64,000 bases of DNA from Streptomyces ochraceiscleroticus (GCF_000720485.1 NZ_JOAX01000028.1:98123-162122); one strand, 5' to 3'; counted from the stretch's first letter, positions 25,834 through 35,266 are shown. Notes: generated by a model from the letters alone, not told the origin. Program-made: numbers and translations.

Positions 25834-27888
25834 ATGCAGCTCAGCCGTGTCCGGGTGCGCAACTACCGCAACTTCAAGGACCTGACGATCGACCCGTTTC
25901 CTTCTCCCGCCGTCATCGTCGGGGAGAACGGAATCGGCAAGAGCAACCTCCTGCAAGCGCTGCGCCTGATCCTCGACCCGGATCTGCTGGACCGGCACCG
26001 CGTCCTTGGCGCCGATGACATCCATGACCACGGCCCCACTCTGGCCGAGGGCGTCGAGGTCAGCGTGGAGATCGATCTATCGGGCTTCGACGAGGACCTG
26101 GACGCGCGCAGCGTGCTGGACGGTGCCGTCGTCAGCCTCGATCCGCTCACCGCCCGCCTGACCTATCTCTTCCGGCCTCGCAAGCGCGCGCTGGAGGCGG
26201 CCGGCGCCGACGATGCGGACGCCGTGCCCGCGTCCGGCGACCAGCCGGATGAGGGCACGCAGGCTGGGGCACGCGCCCTGACCGCGGCGGACTACGAGTG
26301 GACCATCTTCGGAAGCACCGACCCCGGCAACAGCATGCGGGACGTCAAGCGCTATGCCGCCTTCTCCGTACTGCCCGCACTACGGGACACCGAAAAGGAC
26401 CTCGCCCGGTCCGACCGCAGCCCGCTGACCCGGCTTCTGCGGGAGCTGCCGCCGACCCAGGACAACCTCGACGCCACGCTCAAGGCCATGAAGCAGGCCC
26501 GCGCCCGACTCGCGCACGACACCAATGTCCAGCACCTGACCGACGCGCTCGCCCGCCGCATCACCGCACTCGCCGGCCCCCGCCTGGGCATCACCCCGTC
26601 GCTGGACTTCGCCGGCCGTGAGGAGGACCTGCTGCGCAGCGTGCAGCTGTACATCGACGCGGCCCGCACCCGCAGCGTCGACCGTTCCTCCACCGGCATG
26701 GCGAACGTGCTCTACCTCGCGCTGCTGCTGGAACGCCTCGAGCTGCGGCGCCGGACGCCGGAAGGCGAGGACACCCTGCTGGCGGTGGAAGAGCCCGAGG
26801 CCCACCTGCACCCCACCTTGCAGCGACACCTGTTCTTCCACCTGCTGCGCCATCTGGACCGGTTGATGCTCACCACGCACAGCCCGCACATCGCCGCGGT
26901 CACCCCGTTGACCAGCCTGGTGCTGATGTATGAGGAGGACGGGGCCGTGCAGGCCCGGGCCGTTCCACCGGCGCTGCTGGAGGAGCGGGAACGCAAGGAC
27001 CTGGAGCGCTACCTCAATGTCAGCCGGGCAGAGATCCTTTTCGCCCGGGGGATCATCCTGGTCGAGGGCATCGCCGAGGCGTATCTGGTGCCGGCGCTGG
27101 CCAAGGCTGCCGGGCTCGAGCTGGACGCCCACGGCATCGTGGTGGCCAGTGTCGAGGGCACCGCGTTCGGCCCCTACGCACGGCTGCTCGGTCCGGAAGG
27201 GCTGAACAGATTGTTCTGGATCCTCACCGATGGCGACCAGACCGACCTGGACCTGCAGCGCTTCCCTCACCTGCGCGAGGGCGGCCTGACCAGAGCCGCC
27301 GACGTGCTGGACGTGCTTGCGCCCCACCCGGCCACGGCGTTCCGTCGCACGCTGGAGAGCATGCGCGGGCTGCCGCTGCCGGAGGACGGCAGTCCGCGAG
27401 CGGGGCGGCCGTCGTTGGTGAGCACTGCTGCCCAGCATCGCGTCTTCGTCGGGGAGCACACCCTCGAAGTCGATCTCGCCCCGCTACTCCGGGGCGAGAT
27501 GCAGAGCGCCTTCGATGAGCTCGTCCCCGGCGCGGTGGCCCGGAGCAACTTCGCCGACGCGGTGAAGGGTGCGCTCGGGACCACTACGGCCGATCAGCGC
27601 TTGGCCGTGCTCTCCCGCATCGAGAAGGAGGAGGTCAGCAAGGGCAGGTATGCGCAACGCCTGGCCGCCCACGTCGAAGCCGTCGAGGATCTGCCCGCGC
27701 GGATCCGCCGCCTGGCGGGGAGCCCGTCCGATGCGCCCCTGTCAGAGAGCGATCTGCTGCAACTGGGCCGCTGCGGAGCGCTGCTCGCCCTCATCAACCA
27801 GCTGTGCCAGCTCTGTCTGGACCGTCCGTTGGTCGCCAAGCTGGAACCTGACGGCCCACAGTCGGCCGACGCACCCGTCGGGGCCTAA
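25834..27888 (+). CDS. gajA: OLD-family ATPase/TOPRIM nuclease, Gabija GajA-like
   Basis: A 684-residue protein; the ATG at 25834 follows CAGGAG. The ABC-type ATPase half has Walker A GENGIGKSN (about 30-38), a signature-region segment near RSSTGMANVLYLALLL and Walker B with LLAVEEPEAHLHP, plus the TTHSPH His switch. The TOPRIM nuclease half begins at ILVEGIAEAYLVPAL (Glu411) and has DGDQTD (Asp466). Such OLD proteins nick DNA; paired with a UvrD-like helicase they form the Gabija anti-phage system. It is longer than the best-studied GajA (about 580 residues), mainly through an insertion around 110-160. The helicase partner starts 35 bases downstream. Confidence 0.8.
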   Translation: MQLSRVRVRNYRNFKDLTIDPFPSPAVIVGENGIGKSNLLQALRLILDPDLLDRHRVLGADDIHDHGPTLAEGVEVSVEIDLSGFDEDLDARSVLDGAVVSLDPLTARLTYLFRPRKRALEAAGADDADAVPASGDQPDEGTQAGARALTAADYEWTIFGSTDPGNSMRDVKRYAAFSVLPALRDTEKDLARSDRSPLTRLLRELPPTQDNLDATLKAMKQARARLAHDTNVQHLTDALARRITALAGPRLGITPSLDFAGREEDLLRSVQLYIDAARTRSVDRSSTGMANVLYLALLLERLELRRRTPEGEDTLLAVEEPEAHLHPTLQRHLFFHLLRHLDRLMLTTHSPHIAAVTPLTSLVLMYEEDGAVQARAVPPALLEERERKDLERYLNVSRAEILFARGIILVEGIAEAYLVPALAKAAGLELDAHGIVVASVEGTAFGPYARLLGPEGLNRLFWILTDGDQTDLDLQRFPHLREGGLTRAADVLDVLAPHPATAFRRTLESMRGLPLPEDGSPRAGRPSLVSTAAQHRVFVGEHTLEVDLAPLLRGEMQSAFDELVPGAVARSNFADAVKGALGTTTADQRLAVLSRIEKEEVSKGRYAQRLAAHVEAVEDLPARIRRLAGSPSDAPLSESDLLQLGRCGALLALINQLCQLCLDRPLVAKLEPDGPQSADAPVGA

Positions 27889-27922
27889 CCGCTGCCGCCT
27901 GCCCACCTCCTGGGGAACTGTG

Positions 27923-29776
27923 ATGCACCCGCTCCATCCTGCCGCTGAGGTCCGACTGCCCCCCGCGCTGGCCACGGAATTCGCCGACCTCGCTCCCGAA
28001 CAGCGCAACGCGGCCTGGCACCAGGGCAACCTGGTGCTGCGGGCCGGGCCGGGCGCGGGCAAGACCCGCACCCTGGTCGCCCGCGTCGGCTACCTGCTGG
28101 CCACCACCTCCCGTCACCGGTCGGTGGCCGCCATCACCTTCACCGACACCGCCGCAGCCGAGATCAGCACGCGGCTGCGGCGCCTGGGCATGCCCGGCGG
28201 CCGGCGCGTGGTCAGCAGCACCATTCACAGCTTCTGCCTGCGGTACATCCTGCGCCCCTATGCCCGCTTCACCGACGTCGCCTTCCCCGAGCAGGTGACG
28301 GTCAGCGACGACAAACAGCTGCGCGACTGGTGGGGCCAGGCCGCCCTCGCCTCCCGTCTGGGCCAGCTCACCGACAGCGAGGTCACCGCCCTGAACAAGC
28401 AGCGCCGCCAGCTGGCCGCCGGACAGGACCCGAGCTCCTTCGACCCGCGCTACCGGGAGACGATCGCCCGTTTCCAGGCGCTCCTCGACACCCACCAGGC
28501 CCTCGACTACGACGCCATGACCGAACGGGCGCTGGCAGTCCTGCGCGCCAGCGCCGACGTCCGGCGCATGCTGGCCGCCCGCTTTCCCCACCTAGTCGTC
28601 GACGAATACCAGGACCTGGGCCCGGTTCTGCACGCCATCGTCCTGACCTTGCTGGATGCCGGGGTGCAGGTGACGGCAGTCGGTGATCCCGACCAGACGA
28701 TGTACGGGTTCCTCGGCGCCGACACCCGCCTGCTGGAGGAACTCGAAGACCGCACCGACTTCACCACGCGCATGCTGAGCGTGAACTTCCGCAGCGGTAC
28801 CCGTCTGATCGAAGCCGGCCTCCGCGTACTGGGCACCCCTCGCGACTACCGAGCGGCCCCGGAGAAGGAAGACCTGGGGCGCATCACCACCGAAACGATC
28901 GCCGACGGTCTCGACCTCGACGCGCACGCCGCCCGTGCCGTGGCGATCGCTCAAGATCGCATCAGCCACGGCACCCGCCCCGAAGAGATCGCCGTGCTCT
29001 ACCCCGGCAAGGGGCCATTGCTTAAACACCTCAAAGCCGCACTCGAACAGGCGGGCCTGCCGTACGACGCCGAGAAGGCCCGCAAGATCCCCACCGCGCC
29101 CATGGCGGACTTCATCTCCGACTGCACCGGTCGCCGCCTTTCCGGACCGCTGCCGGGCACCTCGGCCAACCTGGCCGGGGCCACGGAGGCGAAGACCCTC
29201 ATGACCCTGGCCGCCGCATGGCACCGGCGGCGCATCGACGCCGGACTCGCCATCGAGGAGGACACCCCGCGCCGCCTGGCCCGTCAGCTCGCCGCCCTGT
29301 TGGACACCGCACCCCGGCCCGCCCCCAACGAACCGGTCGGCACCTTCCTTGACGACCTGTGCACAGCCCTAGACCTGGAAGACCTTGCACAAGCCAGCTC
29401 GGACGAACGGGACCACACCGCCATCGACACATGCCGCACCGTCTGCACCGGCGGACTGACCATGGCCGAACTCGCCGGAGGACGCGCGCCCGGGCGTATT
29501 ACGCTCACCACCTACCACAGCGCGAAGGGCCGCGAATTCGACGTCGTCACCCTCCCCGGCTTGATCAACAAGCACGTGCCCTACTGGGGCCGGTACGGGA
29601 TCAGCGAGGCGGAGCTACGCATCGCCCGACGCAACTTCTATGTCGCCCTCACCCGAGCCCGCGAGGAAGTGGTGCTGCTCAGCGGAAGCTTCTTCACCGA
29701 TACCTGGGGCACCCCCCGCTACACCGGTCCTTCGATGTTCGTGACCGACGTCCTCGGCCCCGACGGGAGCGCCTAG
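27923..29776 (+). CDS. gajB: UvrD-like helicase, Gabija GajB-like
   Basis: A 617-residue protein from the ATG at 27923, 35 bases after the OLD nuclease gene. Superfamily 1 motifs are complete: Walker A GPGAGKTRT (about 41-49), motif Ia ITFTDTAAAEI, Walker B VVDEYQDL, motif III VGDPDQTMYGFLG, motif IV FRSGTRL, motif V TYHSAKGREFDVVTL and motif VI NFYVALTRAREEVVLL. In Gabija, GajB senses DNA ends and NTP depletion and activates GajA cutting. The tight pairing with a class of OLD nuclease known to travel with UvrD helicases supports the assignment. It is somewhat longer than reference GajB (about 490 residues), so a related two-gene OLD-helicase system is possible. Confidence 0.78.
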   Translation: MHPLHPAAEVRLPPALATEFADLAPEQRNAAWHQGNLVLRAGPGAGKTRTLVARVGYLLATTSRHRSVAAITFTDTAAAEISTRLRRLGMPGGRRVVSSTIHSFCLRYILRPYARFTDVAFPEQVTVSDDKQLRDWWGQAALASRLGQLTDSEVTALNKQRRQLAAGQDPSSFDPRYRETIARFQALLDTHQALDYDAMTERALAVLRASADVRRMLAARFPHLVVDEYQDLGPVLHAIVLTLLDAGVQVTAVGDPDQTMYGFLGADTRLLEELEDRTDFTTRMLSVNFRSGTRLIEAGLRVLGTPRDYRAAPEKEDLGRITTETIADGLDLDAHAARAVAIAQDRISHGTRPEEIAVLYPGKGPLLKHLKAALEQAGLPYDAEKARKIPTAPMADFISDCTGRRLSGPLPGTSANLAGATEAKTLMTLAAAWHRRRIDAGLAIEEDTPRRLARQLAALLDTAPRPAPNEPVGTFLDDLCTALDLEDLAQASSDERDHTAIDTCRTVCTGGLTMAELAGGRAPGRITLTTYHSAKGREFDVVTLPGLINKHVPYWGRYGISEAELRIARRNFYVALTRAREEVVLLSGSFFTDTWGTPRYTGPSMFVTDVLGPDGSA

Positions 29777-29934
29777 AGCCCGTCTGCGCCAGGAGCGCTG
29801 CCCCGTTCGGGCGCGCACGGCTATCCGCACGATGCCGCAGAGGCACCACGGCGGCTGTCCGGGCTAAAGCGGGCTGCGGGAGCTTTCGAGCTTGGTGCCA
29901 GCAGCCGAGCAGCGGCCAGCGGTGACAGACGGGG

Positions 29935-30083
29935 TCCCTCCCAAGGCACGCACCGAGGCGATCCGTGGCCTAGCCGACGACGAGCAGGTGGCCGCCGAAG
30001 CCGCAACGCGGCTACTGCACCGGCCCGACGCCGCCTTCAAGACGATGAGCGATGATTATCCGGACTACGGCTTGACGGTGTGA
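29935..30083 (+). pseudogene. Relic of a DUF6192-like protein
   Basis: The DNA encodes RTEAIRGLADDEQVAAEAAT then RLLHRPDAAFKTMSDD before running out. This resembles a conserved block of DUF6192 family proteins found on Streptomyces plasmids and integrated elements. The flanking parts are missing, so this is a fragment. It lies just after the Gabija-type pair and may mark where an element end or deletion falls. Confidence 0.45.
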
Positions 30084-30176
30084 GTTCTGGAAGGCAGTTG
30101 CGTAGCCTCAGGTGAGTTGTCGGCTTCATATGGCTACCGGGTGGAGCGGCAGATTCTCATTCGCTGTCCGGGTTCC

Positions 30177-30584
30177 CTAGCGGAGCATCGCAAGAGCGGT
30201 ATAGGCGACTGCCGAGACGCCAACGACGGCCAGAGCGATCCGCTCCTGCCTCGGACAATACATCCATGAGCGATGCGTTCGTGGGTTGAACATGTCGTAG
30301 TGGCCTGCGAGTGCGAATGGATATCCCGCAAGCAAGAGGACAGAAAGGCCAAACGCCTTAACTGGGACGGTTGCGCTGCCGACGCTAAGAACGGGGGCAA
30401 TGAAAACCCCGAGCATCGTTACGGCGATCGATAGCAAGTTGAGGATGTCTGCGGGAGGCAGCCATGTGATGTCACCCTTGCCGCTAACATCGATCTCTCT
30501 ATTGATCCGTAAAGCGAATCCGGTGACCTGGAAGCCGGAGACCACTCCGGCTGCGGTCCATAATGCTCCAAGATCAGGATCCAT
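30177..30584 (-). CDS. Small integral membrane protein, unknown function
   Basis: A 135-residue protein from the ATG at 30584. Four hydrophobic segments are visible: ALWTAAGVVSGFQVTGFAL, ILNLLSIAVTMLGVFIAPVL, FGLSVLLLAGYPFALAG and IALAVVGVSAVAYTALAM. Between the third and fourth is a polar loop (HYDMFNPRTHRSWMYCPRQE). Codon use is less GC-biased than in the neighbours. No family recognised. It is isolated, with no operon partner nearby. Confidence 0.6.
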   Translation of the reverse strand: MDPDLGALWTAAGVVSGFQVTGFALRINREIDVSGKGDITWLPPADILNLLSIAVTMLGVFIAPVLSVGSATVPVKAFGLSVLLLAGYPFALAGHYDMFNPRTHRSWMYCPRQERIALAVVGVSAVAYTALAMLR

Positions 30585-31440
30585 CTCACACTACCTCGGC
30601 TGCCAACGTGACGCGGAAAGTAAGCATCGCAGTACAAGAGGCTGCGGAACAGGCCGAGGAGCATTTCGGAAACGCGGGAATGAGTCGCTAAGCGGCATGC
30701 AGCGTAAATGATCTCTGCGCTGGGGCCGCCCAACGACGTCACTGTAGCCTTTTGATCACCGGCCCTCATGCCCCCCCCGGGCCGGCCCCTTTCCGCTGCG
30801 TCATGCGCCCGCACGTGACCTCCCCGCCGGCGGGGCTCCGAGGGGCGGAACGGGCCGCTTGTGTTGAACATGACTGATCTCCCGCCCCAGCTAAACTGTT
30901 GCGGCGTGCGGCGACGCCTACCAGTTCCGGCACTGGAAACTTCAGGAGTATCTCGCGCGTACTCCGGATTCCTCTTCGCGACCGCGGAACCGGCATGGCA
31001 GCGGGATGGTGCGTAGGCGAGCGGAAGGGTTCGTGCACAAGGTCGTCGTTCGTCTCACGTGGCTTCTCTGTCTCACGGGCAAGAGCCACGGCCGTTGAGA
31101 AAGGGGCAGGGACGGGCGAACGGCATGCCTGCAGAAGGTGTAAGGCCTCGTGACTCACATCCGGGAGCAGCTCCATGACCTGCAGGTTCACGCGTTGTCT
31201 CACACCGTGCCCGGCCGCCGAGTCTCACGAACGTGTCCGAATGTTCGCACCCGCACCCCACTCCAAGCCGCTGCGAACCCAACGACGGCTCGACCGCAAA
31301 CTGGGGTGTGCGACTGGACCGCTGTGTAGACGGGACAGCTAGGACGAGTCTCATCCTCGTGCTGTATCCATCGTGTCAAGAGCACGTCGTCTGTCGCCTT
31401 TCGGCATGCCCGCGTCGTTTGGGGCATGCCGGAATTGTGA
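30585..31440. other. Long gene-poor region
   Basis: About 855 bases with lower GC than the surroundings. Several short open frames exist on both strands but none has a convincing start, codon bias and family pattern together. I see no tRNA or repeat. Possibly decayed sequence or an unrecognised RNA. Confidence 0.4.
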
Positions 31441-32631
31441 TCACTGGCGACGGAAGAGTGCCTGGGCGGTTCTGGAGACGATGCCCGGTGACAGCCCTTG
31501 CCGGATGCCCAGCAGATACCCCACGGGGGATGCCCCCCGCAGCTCAGCTGTCCGCAGGCGGCTTTCCCACACCGAGCCGAGCAGGCAGAACGCCAGAGCC
31601 CCTGTAGCGGCCACTGCTGGCGGAGCATCGAGCAGCGTCGCGCCCGCTACAAGCGCGGCAGGCGGAGCCAATTCCTTCAAGCTCAGCACGGCTCGGACAG
31701 GTTCCAGCTTTGCGCGACGCACGGCCCTCTCCAGCTCCCGCAGTCTCGGCTCGACCTGTCCCTCGACAAGAACCTCAAGCTTGGCTGCACGTACCCGATC
31801 ATCCTCGGTCGCCGCCGCATCTGCGAGATACTCGGACAGCGAATTGACGAACTCCCGGAACGTCAGGAGTTCGCCCAGCAACTCTTCTCGAACCTTGAGT
31901 AAGCGTTTCAGTGGCAGTCGTTCAATGCCGGCTGGAACAATCGTCTGCAGCACGGTCAGAGCAAACGCCTCCGTGACACTGCCCGCATCAGGCGCATGGA
32001 GCCCATCGCCGCCCTCCTCAAGGAGCACCTTTGCCAGCACCTGAACCGTCCAGCCATTCAGTACGGCATGCTCCTCTGAACGATCAGTGATCGTCTGCAT
32101 GCCGTTACGCCGGGCCAGCTCATCGGCTAGCGCGCACTGGTACACGGAAGCCACTTTAGGGTGAATTCCGAGCCACGGGTAATGATTGACATCGTTGGTC
32201 GCAACCGCGAGGCCGGCACTAAGAAGTTGCTCTGTTAACCCACCCCCGAGGCGAGAGAAATGCAACCACCCCAGGTGGCTGAGTTCATCAGGTACGGACA
32301 TGTGGGGTGGATACTCGCCGTTGCCCATCTCGAGATCCACTACGACTCGCCCATGAGCCAGAATCTCGTCCGGTAACCTGTACCGGTCCATGAACTCTGC
32401 GTAGCGCTCTCTGAGTAGCTGAGTGAAGAAGACCTTGATATCCGTGCCGTCCGGAGGCTCTAGATCCAGAAGCAAGCCCTGATCAACGAGCTCCGCGATG
32501 CCCCGGGTATTACGGGGACGAAATCCCCGGGGCACGATGCGGCCGATCTTTGACCAATACAGCAGAGCAAGTCGCAGCCAGGACTCGTCCCGAATCTCCG
32601 GATGTGGGTAGTACAATCCGATCTCAGTCAT
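31441..32631 (-). CDS. DUF6236-like protein
   Basis: A 396-residue protein from the ATG at 32631. The beginning (GLYYPHPEIRDESWLRLALL then YWSKIGRIVPRGF) matches the pattern I associate with DUF6236 proteins: a YYP entry, then an LxLALLYWxKIxRIVP helix. The middle is mixed alpha/beta. The C-terminal third is an amphipathic, charged helical region (LREELERAVRRAKLE-like) followed by two hydrophobic stretches (APPAALVAGATLL; VAATGALAFCLLG), so it may touch the membrane. The role of the family is unknown to me. GC content is visibly lower than in neighbouring genes, suggesting recent transfer. Confidence 0.6.
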   Translation of the reverse strand: MTEIGLYYPHPEIRDESWLRLALLYWSKIGRIVPRGFRPRNTRGIAELVDQGLLLDLEPPDGTDIKVFFTQLLRERYAEFMDRYRLPDEILAHGRVVVDLEMGNGEYPPHMSVPDELSHLGWLHFSRLGGGLTEQLLSAGLAVATNDVNHYPWLGIHPKVASVYQCALADELARRNGMQTITDRSEEHAVLNGWTVQVLAKVLLEEGGDGLHAPDAGSVTEAFALTVLQTIVPAGIERLPLKRLLKVREELLGELLTFREFVNSLSEYLADAAATEDDRVRAAKLEVLVEGQVEPRLRELERAVRRAKLEPVRAVLSLKELAPPAALVAGATLLDAPPAVAATGALAFCLLGSVWESRLRTAELRGASPVGYLLGIRQGLSPGIVSRTAQALFRRQ

Positions 32632-32871
32632 TCGCCGCCCTCCCTAGGCTTAGGGTCCCACTGGAGGCGACTGCACGACCCTTTCCTCTCAACAAGACGG
32701 GCACGGGTTTTGGGATCGCTCTCGATGTTGGAGTGGCGGTGGGTAAGTGCCGGATGCCGTCATCCGAAACGGCACCTACGCCGAACATCGAGTCTCACTA
32801 TCGCTTCATATGGTGACTGATAAGCAGTCGCAGCTGAGATTGTGAAGCCGGACTTGAGATCCCACAGGAGG

Positions 32872-33444
32872 CTAGGCGGCGAAGCCGACGTTGGTGACGT
32901 ACTCGTACTGTCCCCACTGGGAGCCGAGGTCGACGATCTGCTGGATCCAGGCGTCGTCCAGGGCACGGTCGTCGGCCGCCGCCCAGGCGTCGACGATCCG
33001 GTCCCAGCGGCGGACGTTGAGGGTGCGGAACTCCACGACCCGCTGGTAGGGGCGGTCGACGCCGGACTGGTTGAGCGGGTGGATCTCCACGCGGGTCCCG
33101 CGGCCTGAGCGGTTGAGGCGGGCCAGGAGATAGCGGGCGACGTTGTGGCGGCGGACCGTGCGGTAGGCGTCCTCGATCCGGCCCAGATTGCGGCGTGAGG
33201 GGCGGCGCGCGCCGCCGAGCCAGGCCTTCAGGGTGCGGTCGGTGACGGTCAGGCCCGCCGCGCGCGCGGCGGCGCGGGCGTGAGGGGTGCGGGTGAGGTA
33301 GCGCAGCCGGGCGTGCAGGCCGCGGGGGGCGGTGACGGGGGTGGTGACGTAATCGACCAGGGCGTCCAGTTGCCGTGCCACGGCCAGGTGGCCCTTGATG
33401 CCGGCGGCACCGTACTTGCCGAACTCGATGGTGCGCTGGGGCAT
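32872..33444 (-). CDS. tpg: Terminal-protein-like Tpg homologue
   Basis: A 190-residue basic protein; the ATG at 33444 follows a strong AAAGGAGG. The N-terminal half contains an HTH (ARAAGLTVTDRTLKAWLGGA then RRPSRRNLGRIEDAYR) as in Streptomyces Tpg, and the C-terminal half resembles the Tpg ending (RRWDRIVDAWAAADDRALDD then IQQIVDLGSQWGQYEY). Tpg proteins are covalently bound to the 5' ends of linear replicons and prime end patching with the help of Tap. It lies 17 bp downstream of a tap-like gene, the canonical tap-tpg order. It is a divergent member, so a related plasmid-specific terminal protein or a simple regulator is possible. Confidence 0.6.
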   Translation of the reverse strand: MPQRTIEFGKYGAAGIKGHLAVARQLDALVDYVTTPVTAPRGLHARLRYLTRTPHARAAARAAGLTVTDRTLKAWLGGARRPSRRNLGRIEDAYRTVRRHNVARYLLARLNRSGRGTRVEIHPLNQSGVDRPYQRVVEFRTLNVRRWDRIVDAWAAADDRALDDAWIQQIVDLGSQWGQYEYVTNVGFAA

Positions 33445-33461
33445 GCGCGCAGGGCCTCCTT

Positions 33462-34976
33462 TCAGTCGCTGGCGTCGCCGGCGGCGGCCGGGTCGGCGGA
33501 AGCCTGGCCGAGGGAGTAGACGTCCTTGACCTTAACCTCGGTCACCGCGCGGCCCTCGGTGAAGACACGGCGCCAGTCGCCGATGACGTGGAGTTCGTCG
33601 GTGCCCTGGACGCTGACCACCTCCAGTCCGGCCTCGTGCGCCTTGTGGGCCTTCAGCCAGAGGTTGGCGAAGGCCTGGGAGCGGATCAGGTGCATCCAGT
33701 CGGGGCGGTACAGCTCGCGGTTGTAGTTGGACTCCCCCATGGTGGAGACGAACTTGGCGTACATGGCCTTCACGTACTCCAGCGTGACCTCGTCCTCCTC
33801 GGCGAGGGCCTGGTCACGGGCTTCCTTGAGGGTGAGGCGGAACTTCTCCAGCAGGTTCTCGGTCGCGCCGGAGGTGAAGGACTCGATGATCTGCGGCCGG
33901 TCGCACAGCTGGTACTTGGGGCCGGACAGGCGCAGCAGCAGGCGCAGGGTCGGTTCGGTCACCCACAGCGGGCCCGGCTCCTCGCGGCTGCCCAGCGGGT
34001 TGGGCAGCACGTCCTCGTGCTCCCACACCGGCGGGGTGATCAGGTGGACGCCGGCGCGGCGACGGTCGTGGACGTCGCCGGTGGAGTGCTCCAACTGCCC
34101 GATCGGCAGATGGGTCTTGAGGGCGGAGAGATAGGCGCCGTTGATGTCGAGGTTGGTGACCTGGTGGAGTCCGGCGGGCAGGGCGGGGCGGGCCCACTTG
34201 GGGCGGGCCTCCCAGATCTGGTCGGAGCCGCGTGCGGAGGGCTTGCGCAAAATGTCGGGGAGCCAGGGGTGGGCCACGACGTCGTAGCGGCCGCCCTTGC
34301 GGGCGACGTCCAGCAGGTGCATCGCGTCCGGGATGGCGCGTTTGATCAGTGCCGCGGTGGCCGCCTCGGTGTCCCCGCCGTGCTGGGACAGGGCGGTGGC
34401 GACGGCGTCGCCGATCAGGTCGGGCTCCGGTCCGGCCTGCACCTGGCGGCCGGGGCGGAGCCGGACCTGCCCGCGCTCGGCCTCGGGGGCGCGGGCGGGT
34501 TCCGGGGCCCGCGCTGAGGCGGCTGCTGCGGCGGTGCACGCGGCGGGGTCGAGGTGCTGGGGGAACCCGGCGACCTGGTGGCGGGCCGGCTGTCCACACA
34601 GCACGCACGGCCGCGCGGCGTGCAGGATCTCCACCTCCGCGTCGTCCGGGCCGGGTTCGGGCCCGGACGACGCGGAGGCAGCGGGCTGGTCGTCCTCGGC
34701 CTGGGGGCTGCCCGGTGAGGTGGCCTCCAGGGTCGCCAGCTTCTCCCGGGCGGAGTTCAGGAAGTAGGCGTACTTGTCACGGACCTCGCCGCTGGGGTCG
34801 CGGCCGTTTTCCCAGCCCCCCACCGTGGAGGGGCCCACCCCCAGCGCGCGGGCCACCTGCGCCCGGGACAGGCCGAGCGCTTCCCGCAGCTGGCGTCGCC
34901 GGTCGGCCGGGGGCAGTTCGGCTTCCTGGCGGGCGCCTGCCACCAGCGCGTCGATCGCGTCGTAGCGGACCATCAC
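33462..34976 (-). CDS. tap: Telomere-associated protein Tap-like (XRE domain plus Tap core)
   Basis: About 504 residues, starting at GTG 34976 or ATG 34973, both overlapping the upstream stop. An XRE HTH lies at about 24-65 (REALGLSRAQVARALGVGPS then TVGGWENGRD). A zinc-like segment (CVLCGQPARH) follows at about 120. The C-terminal half has the Tap pattern: VTNLDINGAYLSALKTHLPI, then GQLEHSTG, WEHEDVLPNPLG, PLWVTEPTLRLL and YRPDWMHLIRSQAFANLW. Tap binds the 3' overhang of linear replicons and recruits Tpg. It is shorter than the chromosomal Tap (about 740 residues), losing the C-terminal extension. Operon: XRE regulator, tap, tpg. Confidence 0.65.
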   Translation of the reverse strand: MMVRYDAIDALVAGARQEAELPPADRRRQLREALGLSRAQVARALGVGPSTVGGWENGRDPSGEVRDKYAYFLNSAREKLATLEATSPGSPQAEDDQPAASASSGPEPGPDDAEVEILHAARPCVLCGQPARHQVAGFPQHLDPAACTAAAAASARAPEPARAPEAERGQVRLRPGRQVQAGPEPDLIGDAVATALSQHGGDTEAATAALIKRAIPDAMHLLDVARKGGRYDVVAHPWLPDILRKPSARGSDQIWEARPKWARPALPAGLHQVTNLDINGAYLSALKTHLPIGQLEHSTGDVHDRRRAGVHLITPPVWEHEDVLPNPLGSREEPGPLWVTEPTLRLLLRLSGPKYQLCDRPQIIESFTSGATENLLEKFRLTLKEARDQALAEEDEVTLEYVKAMYAKFVSTMGESNYNRELYRPDWMHLIRSQAFANLWLKAHKAHEAGLEVVSVQGTDELHVIGDWRRVFTEGRAVTEVKVKDVYSLGQASADPAAAGDASD

Positions 34977-35266
34977 CGCGCCCCTCCCGGGCGTTCGCCC
35001 GCCACCACGGCCGGGCCGTTTCGTTCTTCCGCCAGGGCCTCGCAGGCCCGGGTGGGCCCGGCGAGGAAGTCCAGCACACCGATGCGCCAGTGCCGGGCAA
35101 GAGCCTCACAGTCGCCAAGGCTCCACGCGGCCGCGCCGGACTGACGCCGGCTTACCTGGCCTTGCGTCACCCCCAGCACCCCGGCCACCTGGGCCTGCGA
35201 CTCCCCCGTGGCGTGCATCAAGGCCGCCACGGTAACCCGTACCTGCTCCGCCAACGGCATCCCCAT
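34973..35266 (-). CDS. XRE-like regulator heading the tap-tpg operon
   Basis: A 97-residue protein from the ATG at 35266 (ATG at 35260 alternative); longer frames upstream have no support. The core is a Cro/C1 HTH: EQVRVTVAALMHATGESQAQ then VAGVLGVTQGQVSRRQSG, and a third helix (SLGDCEALARHW). The stop overlaps the tap start (TGATG), so it is translationally coupled to tap. It may control copy number or telomere gene expression; this is inferred from its place. Confidence 0.65.
   Translation of the reverse strand: MGMPLAEQVRVTVAALMHATGESQAQVAGVLGVTQGQVSRRQSGAAAWSLGDCEALARHWRIGVLDFLAGPTRACEALAEERNGPAVVAGERPGGAR

Larger units (their letters stand above)
19918..29776 (+). mobile_element. Tn7-like transposition module with Gabija-type cargo (ends not located)
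   Basis: Gene order tniQ-tnsA-tnsB-tnsC, all on the plus strand, followed after 300 bp by an OLD nuclease and a UvrD helicase. This matches the known habit of Tn7-like elements to place the transposition genes at one end and defence cargo behind them. I could not identify terminal repeats, so the true ends are unknown; the left end should lie upstream of tniQ and the right end after 29776. No CRISPR array or cas gene is present in this stretch. Confidence 0.6.

Noticed and set aside
30124..32815. GCTTCATATGG present near 30124 and near 32804 as possible insertion boundaries
   Set aside because: Only 11 bases, expected to recur by chance, and no recombinase or homology break lies at either place.
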